A stretch of DNA of 64,000 bases from Aradus depressus (GCA_963662175.1 OY759217.1:45298108-45362107), one strand, 5' to 3'; positions 30,925 to 41,713 are shown, counted from the stretch's first letter. The notes: a model not told the origin generated them from the sequence alone. Translations and numbers: made by a program.

Positions 30925-31740
30925 TACAGTGAAACCTCTTCTAAAGAACACCTCTAGATATCGAATAACTCTATTAACTGACAAAATGTCTATGGTCCCG
31001 GCAACAGACCACTCAAATCAATACTTAGATTACCTCTCGATAACGGGCCCTCTTGTAACGGACAACGCCTTATTAAATGGTCCCATGCGAAAAATCTACC
31101 TACCGAAAGCGGACATCAGGCTCTTGGCTTCTTGGAACACACTGAGACACGGCTGGGGAGCAGTTCAGGGAAATTATTTAAAAATTACACATACGGTTTC
31201 TAAACTTCTCAATAATTATGGAAATTTCTTTTTTCGTTTTCGTTTGCATTTCGCAAGACTATATTCGGTTCGCTTCCGACCATGTCTCAAAACAGAACTC
31301 TGCTAACGCTCAAAAATAAAATAGAAGTAATTAAAGTTTATAATCGAGAAAAGCCAAGCGTCAGGGACTTAGCGGCAAAGTTTAAGGTGGGAAAGATGCA
31401 GATCGCTACCATTTTAAAAGAAAAAAATGAACTTTTACTAAAATGGCAGGAACATGGAAATGAAGAAAGGAAAACGGTTTTCACAAAAAAACACGGTAGT
31501 AAGAGCCAAAAATCTCCGTTTCTGGCTCTATGATACAGGAAAAGGCATCCGAAGTCGCCGAAATTTTGGGGATTTTAAATTTCAAAGCGTCATATGGTTG
31601 GCTTGAAAAATTGAGAATATATTTATAATTATATTTTACTAATTTTTACTGTGTATTCTGTTTTTCAAATCAACCTTTTCATTTTTTTTCTCTCGATAAC
31701 GGACACCTCTCGATAAAGAACAAAAACTATTTAGAATGAA
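30925..31740 (+). mobile_element. Pogo/Tigger-like element, 3' end unclear
   Basis: Left end CAGTGAAACCTCTTCTAAAG preceded by TA, with subterminal CTATTAACTG / ATAACGGGCC / GTAACGGACAACGCC phrases. At the right, CTCGATAACGGACACCTC and CGATAAAGAACAAAAAC are the mirror phrases but no final ...CACTG-TA was found, so the right tip appears lost. It contains the N-terminal half-domain of a transposase. Confidence 0.75.
31282..31627 (+). pseudogene. Tigger/CENP-B-like transposase N-terminal domains, truncated
   Basis: ATG at 31282; LTLKNKIEVIKVYNREKPSV begins the CENP-B-type helix-turn-helix, and LAAKFKVGKMQIATILKEKN is its second half. A frameshift near 31510 moves to another frame, where MIQEKASEVAEILGI and FKASYGWLEKL match the second (Tc5-type) DNA-binding domain with its ASxGWL signature. 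The DDE endonuclease domain (normally a few hundred residues) is absent. It is clearly homologous to the remnant at 24.75 kb but kept more sequence. Confidence 0.88.
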
Positions 31741-32404
31741 CGCTTTCGGTTGTTACTTCATCCTCAGATCCATTTTTAAAAATGTGATAAAAATTATTAA
31801 ATATAAAAAATAGGAATAATATAAGTTAGTAGGAGACAAGGTTCTGTCGGAGAAGAAATATTTTCGTCTCCACAGAAACACTTTTTAGTGTATCGTGCCA
31901 AAATTAGCAACACTTATGGAATCCCTTCGGTCCGTCCGTCTGTTACAGGCGATTTTCTCTGAAACTATTTGATGTATTAATTTGAAATTTAGCACTAAAA
32001 TAGAGTGTGGTGGTCCAATAATAGACGAGAGGTACCAAAAAATGAATTTTGATTCTGGGGTTTAATTTCAGGTGGTAAATTGGGAAATGGAAACAAAATT
32101 AATAAAGCATCGTGTAGGGTGTCAAATGAAAACTTATTCAAGCATGAATTCAAAAATATATATGATGTATTTTTTTATGCATTTTAAAACATTTTTTGGG
32201 AAAAACGCTTAAAAATTGCTATCCCCCTTATCACCAGAAAAATTTGAAAAAAATTATGAACATTGAGAATTAGGTATAGACTGAGACAAATTTATTAGAA
32301 TTGAGACATTCTAGCGCGATCAATTGTTTATTTCCTTGTAACTGAGGGGCTGATGGCATGGAACACTAATTGTATAAATATAGTTTCCACTTGACCGCTA
32401 CCAC
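31741..32404. other. No feature recognised
   Basis: Spacer with TCCGTCCGTCTGTTACAGGC near 31932, a phrase that looks repeat-derived, but no second copy was found. Confidence 0.35.
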
Positions 32405-32590
32405 TCAATTCAAAAACCCTAATAACTGCCGATGTAATGAATGTATCGACAAACATTCAGTGTGAAGATTCAGAAGCCCCTACTATTACTAAATATACTA
32501 TTATAGTATACTAAGTCAACTATTGATATTTAGCTCAAACAGGTAATGCAAACGATGAACTACATTGCCGGTGTTTCACCAACCAGTTTG
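32405..32590 (+). repeat. Family F 3' part
   Basis: CTAATAACTGCCGATGTAAT, GAATGTATCGAC, then ACTACATTGCCGGTGTTTCA at the end. Confidence 0.65.
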
Positions 32591-33357
32591 TTGGTTCTCC
32601 AGGGACACTGATTTAATATTAACCAGTGGCATATTAGATGAAAACATGGGTTCACTCGATTAGTAAGTCCCATGGACATTACCACCGATTTTTATAGAAA
32701 CTCCCAAAAAAGAAAATTATTTGTTAATATAAGGAAGTGACAAAGGTCCACTTTTCACTTTTCACTTGAGACTAATGAAAGTGTTTTCAACGCTTCCTCC
32801 AAGTCATGAAAAGCAAAAAGAAAAGGAAAAAAAAACCTAGTTGTTGTCAGTTTAGTCACGGTTTAAGAAGCCAAAATATGTCAGCTCAGTCTTCTCATAG
32901 CGTCTACCTGGGGTTAGTCTTGTGTGAAATTTTTATATAAGTTTATTTCGTAATAGTGGAGAATGGACAGATATCCTACATTCTATATGTCAAATCGGAT
33001 TGGATATTATAACAGGTACTGACTGATGCAAGAATAACAGATAACATGGGCCACCAGAAGATTCTGCACTCCAGAAGCTATTGAAATTATTTCAAATCTC
33101 AAAAGTGTGTTTGATTTAAAATTTTTTCCTGCACATTTCTAAAAGCTCAAGATTTTGAAAACACTTAATAGATAAAAATTTTGCATCAACATTTTGCGTA
33201 ACCAATGGTTCAAAAAATAAAAGCCGATCGACCCTTTATTTTGATTATTTTGAGGAAAATGCAGTTTTCAGATTAAAAATCGGTTGATCTCTTATTTCAG
33301 AAACACAATAAACTATCTTCACATTTCGTTTAAGATTTTGCGTATCCACTTCTTATT
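32591..33357. other. No feature recognised
   Basis: AT-rich, nothing supported. Confidence 0.4.
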
Positions 33358-33600
33358 ACTTTCTCAGCTTTACAAAGTATAGGGGAAGTTATGTGTACAG
33401 TCTGAAATTTTAAAAAAATTTCACCAGAATTTCATATTTCCGACCCCTTGATTTCGAAAATGTCTTTCCGCCGTCTGTCTTTGAACACGATAACTCCCGA
33501 AAGAATAAATATATCAATATGAAATTATGTGTTCCAGAACCCTCTAAGGATGATACCTGTTAATTTTCAGCCAAATCAGCATACAGGAAAGGGGGGGATG
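33358..33600 (+). repeat. Family F 5' end with hairpin
   Basis: TTCTCAGCTTTACAAAGTAT + AGGGGAAGTTATGTG, then AACACGATAACTCCCGAAAG and TTTTCAGCCAAATCAGC. Confidence 0.72.
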
Positions 33601-33612
33601 AATGTATCGGCT

Positions 33613-33662
33613 CAAAATTAAGTACCTACCTAAGTTCTGGAGAACTTAGGTACTTAATTTTG
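33613..33662. repeat. Short hairpin
   Basis: AAAATTAAGTACCTACCTAA + GTTCT pairs with AGAACTTAGGTACTTAATTTT across a few bases; roughly 21 paired positions with a small bulge. Confidence 0.75.
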
Positions 33663-35238
33663 ATAGCTAAGTTCTGGGGAACGAAAGTACTCAACGACGA
33701 CTTCATTTTACTTTCATATCCATAGTATAAGAAGGGCTCTTTAGTATAAGTAAATATTGTAATCGTGCGAAAATCCGAGATCAAATTATTAACTGAATTT
33801 AAGGGGATGATATCTATTTGTGTGCATGTGATTGAAACTTCATCAGCGCTTTATTTATTCAAAAACATCAGAAAAAAAAATTAAAACAACTGAATCAACA
33901 TTCAGCTTTTTTTTCACATATCGATAAAAATGTTGATTACAGTAACTGTTAAGCAATAATAAGGAAGTATTGTAATCGTGCGAAAAACCGAGATCGAGTT
34001 ATCAACAGATTGTCACGTTTCAAGGTTTCCTGAATACGTTTTGACCATTTTCGCGATGATCTGTGTCTATGTGTATGTATGTACACGATTGGTACTTTGT
34101 GAGGACTCTAACATAGAAACGATTGTAGCTACGAACTTGAAATTTGAAATGATGATGTCACAAGTAGATCTAATTAGATTTTGGGCAAAATTAGACGAAA
34201 ATTGTGACGACTTTACTTGGGGTTTGAGTACATTTTAAAACATTCCGCTTATATTTATGTCCTAAACAAAACTCTCTCCAAACAAATTTTATAGAGAAAA
34301 TTAAAAGACATTTTTTATATGAAATAGGATGTATCTTAGGTCAGCCGGTTTAGATGCTGACCGAAAACTGTCGTTAAATGTCATTTTTTTAGACTTGTGA
34401 TCGTATGAATCTCGTTGAGCAAGGAAGTTTTCTAATGAAACCTAATGAACGCTATCAACTCTACAGTATTCAGTTGAATACAAATGTTCAAACAATTATG
34501 TTATTTCGACTTATATTTAAATATATAACGATTTTCTGTTGATCCTTACCTTATTGAAAAAATAAAATTATATTTTACCACCCTAATTTTCAATTTTTTC
34601 ACAATTTTTCGCGTTTTCCGGGCCGCCATTTTAGATTTTCCAAATTTTGAGTTCATAATCGTAATCAGCGACCCAAAAAACCCCCGAGTACGAACTGTAT
34701 GAACTGTTCATCAAATCAAAACACTCATTCTGATAGACGAAAACACTATAATTAAAGAAAACACCCTTGTCTCGAAATGCAATAAATTCAAACATTGTAC
34801 CATAAATAATATTCTATTTGAGCATTTCTACGATGAATGAACCCAGAAACCATTGAACGTTTCGGCTAAAAATCAATAGTTGACTTATATAGTGGCATTT
34901 GAATCCTCATACCAAATTGTTTTCGCCAGTTAGCTATTAAGGTTTTTGGTGGTCGTGCAGGCTAAGTAAAATAAACCAAAATATTCTGTTCTCTTCTCTC
35001 TATAGTAATTTTCGAAAAAGGCTCTAAAAAATATTAAAAGTTCAAGACGAGCAATTTTGAAGAAAGTTTTTCATTTGGATTTCTTATAAATTTACTAAAG
35101 AGATGCCATCTTGTTTTTATAAATTTGCAAAAATGTTCAATCCAATCCAAAGGTATAAATTATCTTACTGGGTTCACAGGGAAAATGAATAGCATAGAAT
35201 CTTTTTAGAAAATTACTATAGAGATATAAAATTTAGCG
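33663..35238. other. Unassigned AT-rich sequence with a short dispersed repeat
   Basis: TATTGTAATCGTGCGAAAA followed by CCGAGATC occurs at about 33755 and 33968 in the same orientation. TCAGCGACCC near 34667 echoes the foldback at 40.3-40.6 kb. No gene recognised. Confidence 0.4.
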
Positions 35239-35413
35239 TAGGGCTTTGGTCACATGGTCTGCGGGTTCGTATCCCGTCCGGGAGTGAGTTTTATTTCGTA
35301 GATAGAACTTACACCCGGTGCCATAGATGTTGTAACTAGATAACAACTTCATAAGAGACATGGCTAGAATGCAAAGTAGGTACATAAGGTAAAAAAAAAA
35401 AAAAAAAAAAAAA
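35239..35413 (+). mobile_element. SINE-B copy 3 with long poly-A tail
   Basis: GCTTTGGTCACATGGTCTGC, B-box region GGGTTCGTATCCCGTCCGGG, TTTTATTTCGTAGATAGAAC, ending in 23 A residues (35391-35413). The A-box part is missing. Confidence 0.88.
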
Positions 35414-35414
35414 T

Positions 35415-36010
35415 TGGGTTTGTCTCTCTCCTTCGATCCCCCTTTCTTTCTGTTTTACTGATTTCGCGGAAATTTAATAGGTGCCGTTCTTATGGGGTCT
35501 TGAACTTAAATATAAAATTTCATGTTGATACTCTTATTTTATCATCAATTGAGTGGTTGACGCGAAAATGGTTCTAAACGCCAAAATAACACTTCCTTCC
35601 TCTGCCATGTTGAGAACTACTGGTGGCTGTTAGAACCTTCTTCCATGAGGCTCAACGCTGATGTGGGCTCAATACTACCAACTGCTGCTGTAACGGCAAA
35701 AAAAAACTTCCCTACACAGTCCCTAGAGACCTATAGAACCTGATTCCACAGAAATCTCATTTTCGACTAAAGTGGCGCTTAGAACCTTCTTCGCGTCAAC
35801 CACTCAATTATTGGTATTTTTTAGTGCCCCCCCCCCCTCCCCCCGACTGATCCATATCCCCTTCGGCTGATTCCACTGAACATAACAGGTGTCGTGCTTA
35901 TAGACTTTTAAATTTCCATATAGAATTTCGTGTTGATAGTTTCATTACAACGGCAGTTATTAGAGTTTTTGGCTGTTAAATCCTCTTCTCCCCACCCTAT
36001 TCCCCTTTTC
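35415..36010 (-). repeat. Family F copy with an unrelated middle
   Basis: GATTTCGCGGAAATTTAATA, TTATGGGGTCTTGAACTTAA and later ATTACAACGGCAGTTATTAG are Family F in reverse, but 35545-35820 (repeated GCGTCAACCACTCAATT at 35800 and CAATTGAGTGGTTGACGCG at 35536, an inverted pair) is a separate insert flanked by inverse ends. Confidence 0.6.
35536..35816. mobile_element. Small TIR element inside Family F
   Basis: Left end AATTGAGTGGTTGACGCGAA and right end TTCGCGTCAACCACTCAATT are exact inverse complements (20 bp). Further in, AAATGGTTCTAAACGCC and GGCGCTTAGAACC also correspond in inverse. AATT-like bases at both tips leave the duplication ambiguous. Confidence 0.75.
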
Positions 36011-36460
36011 TCTTTGGCCGATGAGCTGAAGATACAGTCGAGTTCAGGATACACTCCATGGCTTATCGTGATAACCACACATACACATATAATATACAGT
36101 GCACGCCGGTATCAACCGCTTATTGTGATCAAAATGGCTTGGAACTGGTCCGCACAATACCAATGCATTGACATTTTTCCCTTTATTGATATCAATATTT
36201 CGTTTATTGTAATCAATCTTATTATTTTTAGCTGGTTGTTGTCAAAAATGACAAAAAAAATCAGCTATTGCTGTTGTGATGATTCTCGGATCTAGTTCTT
36301 TGTTTCATTTTCTGGGAAGGGAAAAGACTGGAGCTAAAGTAAACATCCGCTTCTCCCACCACAGCAGTCAGAGCTCAGTGATGTTTTGTGTTTTGTGAAA
36401 TTAAAGCGTTCGGATTTAAATAAACAAACAATAAATAAAAACGAAAACATGTCACTCTCC

Positions 36461-36812
36461 GAGGGCGCCAGTAGCTCAGTGGTATGCATGCTTGTTTTCT
36501 GAGCTCAAGATCGTGGGTTCGAAACCCGACCGAAGTCCTTAGTTTATTTTATCTGGGAGGTAAAATACACTTAAGCACGCCATCCTTCGGATGGGACGTT
36601 AAGCGATGTTCCCGAGCCTATACGATGTTAGGAACTCGTTATAGACCCTTGCACTAGGTGAATAAAAATTTAGGGTAGGCAAAATTTAGGACTCCCAAAG
36701 TAGAGTCGGGCTCATGTCTACCAAAGTGAAGAAAGAGCGCTCTGGTAGTAGGCGATATGACCTCGTAGTCAAAGCCCGGGCATGAGTCAGAAAATCTAAC
36801 CTAACCCTAACC
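36461..36812 (+). mobile_element. SINE-A copy 18, full length, CCTAA-type tail, 11-bp target duplication
   Basis: TGTCACTCTCC flanks it at 36450-36460 and 36813-36823. A-box GTAGCTCAGTGGTATGCATG, B-box GGTTCGAAACCCGACC. Tail AAAATCTAACCTAACCCTAACC. All body segments present. Confidence 0.95.
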
Positions 36813-36933
36813 TGTCACTCTCCAAAGAAATTAAACATCTTAAGATCGTACGATCGCTTTACTACGGATAAAACCATTTATAGATTGTACATATATATTA
36901 TTAATATCATAATATTATTATGCATAACTACTG

Positions 36934-37661
36934 TACATATCGCACCCCCAGTTCAAGACTATCGTAACTCAAAAAAATTCATTTCTGAGTTATATACATG
37001 TTAAGATTCTTCATTGTAAACTCTATACGGTGCTTTAGTATTGCAACTCAAAATGTAATATTTCACTATTATTATTTACAATAAATAGTATTACATTAAC
37101 AAATTTCTCTTAAATTGTTTAGTGCAATAGAATCGGATTTTGACACGCTGGTCTTGAATTTATGTATCACATGAATGAAGAGCAAGACTATGACCGAGAA
37201 GGTGATGTCACGTGAAGAGAAAATGAGAGATATAGAAGCTATATAGATATAGCCTCTTTGTTGCCAATGCACCATTTTACGTTTCCAACCTCACATTACA
37301 TAATGACCTCAACATCCCATTTGTACCTTCTGTTATCAAGACACGATATCAAAATTTTCACGACAAACTCCATCATCACGCCAATCCACTTATTAAAGAA
37401 TTATCTACAAACACTCTCCCCACAAATCCACCACGACGCCTCAAGCGGATATGGCAGAGGGACCTGCTCCAGGACTCCTCTTCGGTCACGTACCTCAGCA
37501 GTACAGCCACGCACCTGACACTGCTCTATTTATCACAATCGCTAATGGCAAATGTTATTATGTCGTTGTAAATATATAAATAAATAAATAAAAAAATCTT
37601 GTTTTCCCACAAACTAGCTTTTTTCAGTTACGATAGTCTTGAACTGGGGGTGCGATATGTA
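36934..37661. mobile_element. TIR element with about 40-bp ends, interrupted by a Jockey LINE
   Basis: Left arm TACATATCGCACCCCCAGTT + CAAGACTATCGTAACT, right arm AGTTACGATAGTCTTGAACT + GGGGGTGCGATATGTA: exact inverse complements over the quoted bases. The interior before the LINE is AT-rich and non-coding. Confidence 0.85.
37258..37593 (+). mobile_element. Jockey-like LINE 3' end, C-terminal frame open to its stop
   Basis: Frame from 37263 reads NAPFYVSNLTLHNDLNIPFV, the conserved region after the reverse transcriptase in Jockey-type LINEs, then PPRRLKRIWQRDLLQDSSSV, and runs without stops to TAA at 37569-37571, followed by an AAATATATAAATAAATAAAT tail. The polymerase is absent (5' truncation). 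It is very similar to 45.97-46.30 kb, which has a stop after DLLQD and a short insertion, so this copy preserves the better C-terminus. Confidence 0.9.
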
Positions 37662-37884
37662 TATGTACAATACATATGTATATACATACTTATTGTTCCA
37701 TACTTGTTTTGTTCCTAAAGATGTAATATGTACCTAATAAACACTGTTTCTTATATATGTAATTTTTTTTTTTTTGACTCCCCTGGTGCCTTTTGCTTAT
37801 ATTTATCAGTCGGGTAAATGTGATCACTTTGTCAGGATCCCAAAGTGATCCCATTAACCGGCACTGTATATATATATATTTTTT

Positions 37885-38008
37885 TTTTCATTTTTGGAAT
37901 CAGCAAAATTGGAAAACATGAAATTCCGTTGAAAACTTAACATTGAACTTCTGACCGATATCTGATACATACCTTCCCCTATACTTCGTAGAGCTGTAGC
38001 ATTAAAAA
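37885..38008 (-). repeat. Family F 5' end
   Basis: TTTTTGGAATCAGC ... AACATGAAATTCCGTTGAAA ... CCTTCCCCTATACTTCGTAG. Confidence 0.75.
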
Positions 38009-38478
38009 TGTTGAGCTAGTTTTAATTTTTCTATACAAATAATTTTTTTTTGATTTACTATGTTGGATATTCGGTACACGGTTTTGTGCAATTTAATATA
38101 ATTTCCAATGGAGAAGAGACAGACTGCTAGTTCTACATTTTTTATAACGGTTCCATTCTGCGGTCTTTTTTGCCCTACGGAACCCTAAAATTGTTTACCA
38201 AAGCGGAAGTCCCGGAGGTAGGACTAACTTTTGAATATTTTATTTGCCCTAATTGAAAGGTTCTCAGCTGAATGAACCTCAAAAATATAATTTTTTTTTT
38301 GTTATTGTTTTTGTTTTCACGTTTTCTCAACTTTTTACATTTTTATTTATTTTATTATTTTTATTTACTTTATTATTTTTTGTAGAACTGTATAAGAAAA
38401 ATGGTAAATTATAAAGAATGTAATAATTAAATTATGTGCTTTTTACTTTTGGATTGTGTAAAAAGATTCTGAATTTAC
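38009..38478. other. No feature recognised
   Basis: T-rich and A-rich; nothing supported. Confidence 0.4.
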
Positions 38479-38618
38479 AAGAAAATAATTTTCCCCATTT
38501 ATTACTTCTTCTAGCTATATACGAAATATATAATATAAATATAATTTATAAATTATATTTATATTATATACTTCGTATATAGCTAGAAGAAGTAATAAAT
38601 GGGGAAAATTATTTTCTT
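38479..38618. repeat. 140-bp palindrome, 69 of 70 pairs matched, no loop
   Basis: Centre between 38548 and 38549 (AATTTA|TAAATT). The arms contain AATTTTCCCCATTTATTACT and CTAGCTATATACGAA; the only mismatch is A (left, in CGAAATATAT) against C (right, in ATATACTTCG). The outer half resembles Family F's hairpin end (TTACTTCnnnAGCTATA), present in both directions. It could extrude as a cruciform, or be a recent inverted duplication or an assembly artefact. Confidence 0.92.
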
Positions 38619-38844
38619 ATATGTATAAATACATATAAGTATATAATTAAAATTATTATTAAATTATATAATTATATAATATAATAGCACATGTTAGGTA
38701 ATCGATGGAAATTTTTCTGGAATAGTCACATTTACCAATATTTATAAAGGTTTATTCATTTAATATTTTTAATATTTGTCAAAACATAAAATAAACTAAT
38801 TTTTTTTTAAATTATTACAAAAAAACAGAGAGTTCAGTAAAAAT

Positions 38845-39100
38845 GTGTTCGGCTGAGGCCCTTACGTTTATTTTTATCTCGGAGGTGAAAAAACCTAGAG
38901 CACGCTGTCCTTCGGATGGGATGTAAAACGATGGTCCCGAACCTGTACGACGACAAGTATTCTTAAAGACCCCTACTTATCCTTGTTAAATAAAAAAATA
39001 GGGTAGTCACAATTAAGGAAGAAAGGACTCCCACAGTTCTGGCTCTGGTAGTAGGCGATATGACCTCGTAGTTAAGGCCCGGGTATAAGTGTCAATAACT
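38845..39100 (+). mobile_element. SINE-A copy 19, head-truncated
   Basis: GTTCGGCTGAGGCCCTTACG ... GTAGTTAAGGCCCGGGTATA, then AATAACTAAC tail. Confidence 0.85.
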
Positions 39101-39189
39101 AACATTGACCTAAACAATGTAATAAATGAAACATGATTTTTTAAAAAAGTTTTATCAGGACAATCTGTAATGCTTTACTAAGAGTTTGC

Positions 39190-39413
39190 TATTATAACTC
39201 ATGCCCGGGCTTAAACTACGAGGTCATATCGCCTACCACCAGAGCGCTCTTTTGCCATTATGAGCCCAACAGTGAGAATCCTAAATTTTGCCTACCAACC
39301 TCGGGTAGGGAATGATCGTTAACGAGTATTTGACACCGTCGCTTAACGTCCCAACCAAAGGACGGCGTGCTCTAGGCTTTACCACCTCCGAGATAAAAAA
39401 AAACTAAGGCTCT
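39190..39413 (-). mobile_element. SINE-A copy 20, head-truncated
   Basis: TTATAACTCATGCCCGGGCT ... CGTCCCAACCAAAGGACGGC ... AAAACTAAGGCTC. Opposite orientation to copy 19, 90 bp away. Confidence 0.85.
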
Positions 39414-39758
39414 ACTAAAAGGACCAACGCTTTTAGTAAATAAATAAGAAAGATTTCAAATCCTTTCCTTTAAGAATTTCGCGGCATTTATGCACCTAAA
39501 GCTTTAGCTCGTGCCTCGATTCTGCTTCACATAACAATTTATAGAGAAAAGTTTAAAAAATAATGTATAATTAAATCTAAGTGATGGGTGGAGGAATAAT
39601 GGTAGGCTACCGTAAATTGTATTGAAACTCATTATAAAGTCAAGAAACCTGTTTTTTTTACCAGTAAAGCATCTCCGGGCAACCTTCTTCCTACATTTCA
39701 GGGCCGTTATCATTGTTTTTATTTTTTCATCAAATATAAAAAATGTTCTATTAATTTT
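39414..39758. other. No feature recognised
   Basis: Nothing supported. Confidence 0.4.
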
Positions 39759-40115
39759 TTACTTCCCCAACTATATGAAGTATAGGGGAAGTTATGTAAC
39801 GGAATTTCATGTTTCCAGACTCTAGAGTTCAAATATGAAAAAAACATTTATGTCTGTCTGTGAACAGGATAACGATAGAATGGATGTATCAAATTTTATA
39901 TGTGAATCCAGATCCCTCTAACGACGACACCTATTGATTTTTGGAAAATTGTCCAAAATGAAGGGGTAATTAGAGGGAGACTTAACACAAACATTGTATT
40001 AAAGGCCCTTCCTTTGGTTAATTTAGCTAAAAATCAATAGGTGTCGCCCTTATAGGGTTCTAGGTGCACATACAAAATTTCGTGTCGATATATTCTTTTA
40101 CTTCCGCAATTAGAG
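39759..40115. repeat. Two Family F 5' halves in opposite orientation
   Basis: TTACTTCCCCAACTATATGA ... GATTTTTGGAAAATTG reads forward; from about 39990, CCCTTCCTTTGGTTAATTTA ... GTGTCGATATATTC ... ACTTCCGC reads backward. The result is a large imperfect inverted repeat. Confidence 0.65.
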
Positions 40116-40169
40116 GGGTTTTGTGTAATTATAATATTTGGCTGAAAATTCAAATGTTCAAAAAACTTT

Positions 40170-40588
40170 CATTCATTTTAACTAATAAACAATTTTCTCA
40201 AAAAATCCATCCGTGATGTGATTTTATAGGTTTTAGAGGTAGCTGATTTCAAATTTGATGTCAAAAAACTGTCAATAATTCAAATTTATATACAATTTCA
40301 TGAATACATTTTTCAATGGTTTTAGGGGTCGCTGAATTCAAATTTCAAACATCAAATTATATCATTGGAAGACTAATTAATAAATTCAGAATAATGCTTT
40401 TGATTTTGAATTATTGACAGTTTTTTTCAAATTTGAAATCTGCGACCTCTAAAACCTATAAAATCACGTCACGGAAGGATTTTTTGAGAAAATTCTTTAT
40501 TGGTTAAAATTAATGACAGTTTTTTGACAAGTGTAACTGTCAAAACTTGATTTTTGAGATCAAATTTGAATTCAGCGACCCCCAAAAC
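40170..40588. repeat. Foldback with two nested arm pairs
   Basis: Arms of about 114 bp at 40170-40283 and 40404-40517 share GATTTTATAGGTTTTAGAGG, ACTGTCAATAATTCAAA and TTTTCTCAAAAAATCC in inverse. A second pair, TTTTAGGGGTCGCTGAATTC at 40320 and GAATTCAGCGACCCCCAAAA near 40569, lies partly outside. No coding or target duplication identified. Confidence 0.8.
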
Positions 40589-40699
40589 GTAAGAATACAA
40601 AATTTCAGAACAATCCATTCGAGGCATCAAAAGTTACGCTCTAAGTCTCTCGAATCGCAAAATCCCCATTTAAACTCAATGTTAAACTTTAACACCTTA

Positions 40700-41493
40700 C
40701 AGGCACCGGTTAATATGGTCAAAAAAATCTGAAAAAATTCAGGGGTAATTTTTTCAACATTCTAAACAAAATTCCTGGTGGAGGTCTGAGAAATTTAAAC
40801 TTTTTCAAAATAAGGGCCACCCTAGGCTACGTAATAGGAATGTTACTCGGGATACTGGTAAACAGGAACGCTATCCCCAAGACCATCAAAGTCCCGTTTC
40901 TCTATAAACTGTTATTCCAGAAGTAATATTAGGTTTTATATTATAGAGTACTTTGCCCCGTGGCTCTCGTTATACTAGTCACGACACGACAACCATGTTG
41001 ATTTCTGCTCTATATCTGAGCTAGATCCAACATTCGGCTGCATGACTGACTGGTAATAGTGAACCTTGTGCAACAGAGCATTGCTACATTTATAAACAAA
41101 TTAAATTGTTTATCTGATAAACAAATTAAATTGTTTATCTGATGGTTTGTTCCATCATCAAAGGTAAATGTCTGACCAAACTTCTTATATAGAATCTACT
41201 TATTCAGGAATAGCTTTTAAAATACAGTAAAACCTCTAATGGTGAAAATGAGATGATAACTGCATTTTCCACTTTTCCACGTGTCTATTGGTGCACTCTA
41301 CTACCCCACTAGTCGGTAAAGGTGGCATGTGTCATAAAGGAATTTATTGATGTATAAACATCTTAGCTCTCGGTAGGGGCTATGTCAAACAGTAAGTCTC
41401 GTTGATGTATGCATAAGTGCGTGTGTGTGTGTGTCGGATGGTTGCGCGCTCAGCACACTACACACTTCTTTTTCTATATTGTCAGCTGTTTTT
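40700..41493. other. No gene; possible Tigger tip fragment at 41224
   Basis: TACAGTAAAACCTCTAATGG at 41224 resembles the Tigger left tip (TACAGTGAAACCTCT) seen at 30.9 kb. ACAAATTAAATTGTTTATCT is directly repeated near 41096 and 41120. Nothing else assigned. Confidence 0.4.
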
Positions 41494-41713
41494 GAGCATT
41501 TCTACGTTCATGGAATAAGAAAGTGTAATATATTTCGATTGCATTTGACTTTTTATGTTGTACTTTCATGTGGTACTTTTAATGTTGTAACCAACAATGT
41601 ACATACATAATCTTCCGGTAAGAAACTTTTAGGTTAAGATGCTTCAATAGCTTAAATTTGTCACAATAAATAAAATTCGTGATAAAAGAAAATAATATAG
41701 CAGTGTAAATCTA
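41494..41713 (+). repeat. 220-bp repeat, copy a of a local duplication
   Basis: ATTTCTACGTTCATGGAATA ... TTGCATTTGACTTTTTATGT ... TAGGTTAAGATGCTTCAATA recurs nearly unchanged at 42635-42845; a partial third copy is at 42055-42147. Confidence 0.88.

Larger units (their letters stand above)
36097..37872. mobile_element. Possible pogo/mariner-like element holding a SINE, a second TIR element and a LINE
   Basis: Left tip TA + CAGTGCACGCCGGTATCAAC + CGCTTATTGTGATC; right tip GATCCCATTAACCGGCACTG + TA. Both have CAGTGC...CCGGT...GATC and TA flanks. Before the SINE there is a possible translation start (ATGTCACTCTCC at 36449) that continues after it. The ends match only partly, so the pairing is tentative. 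Confidence 0.45.

Noticed and set aside
35930..36295. 121-codon open frame
   Set aside because: It starts in Family F and crosses the tip of a TIR element, so it cannot be a single gene.
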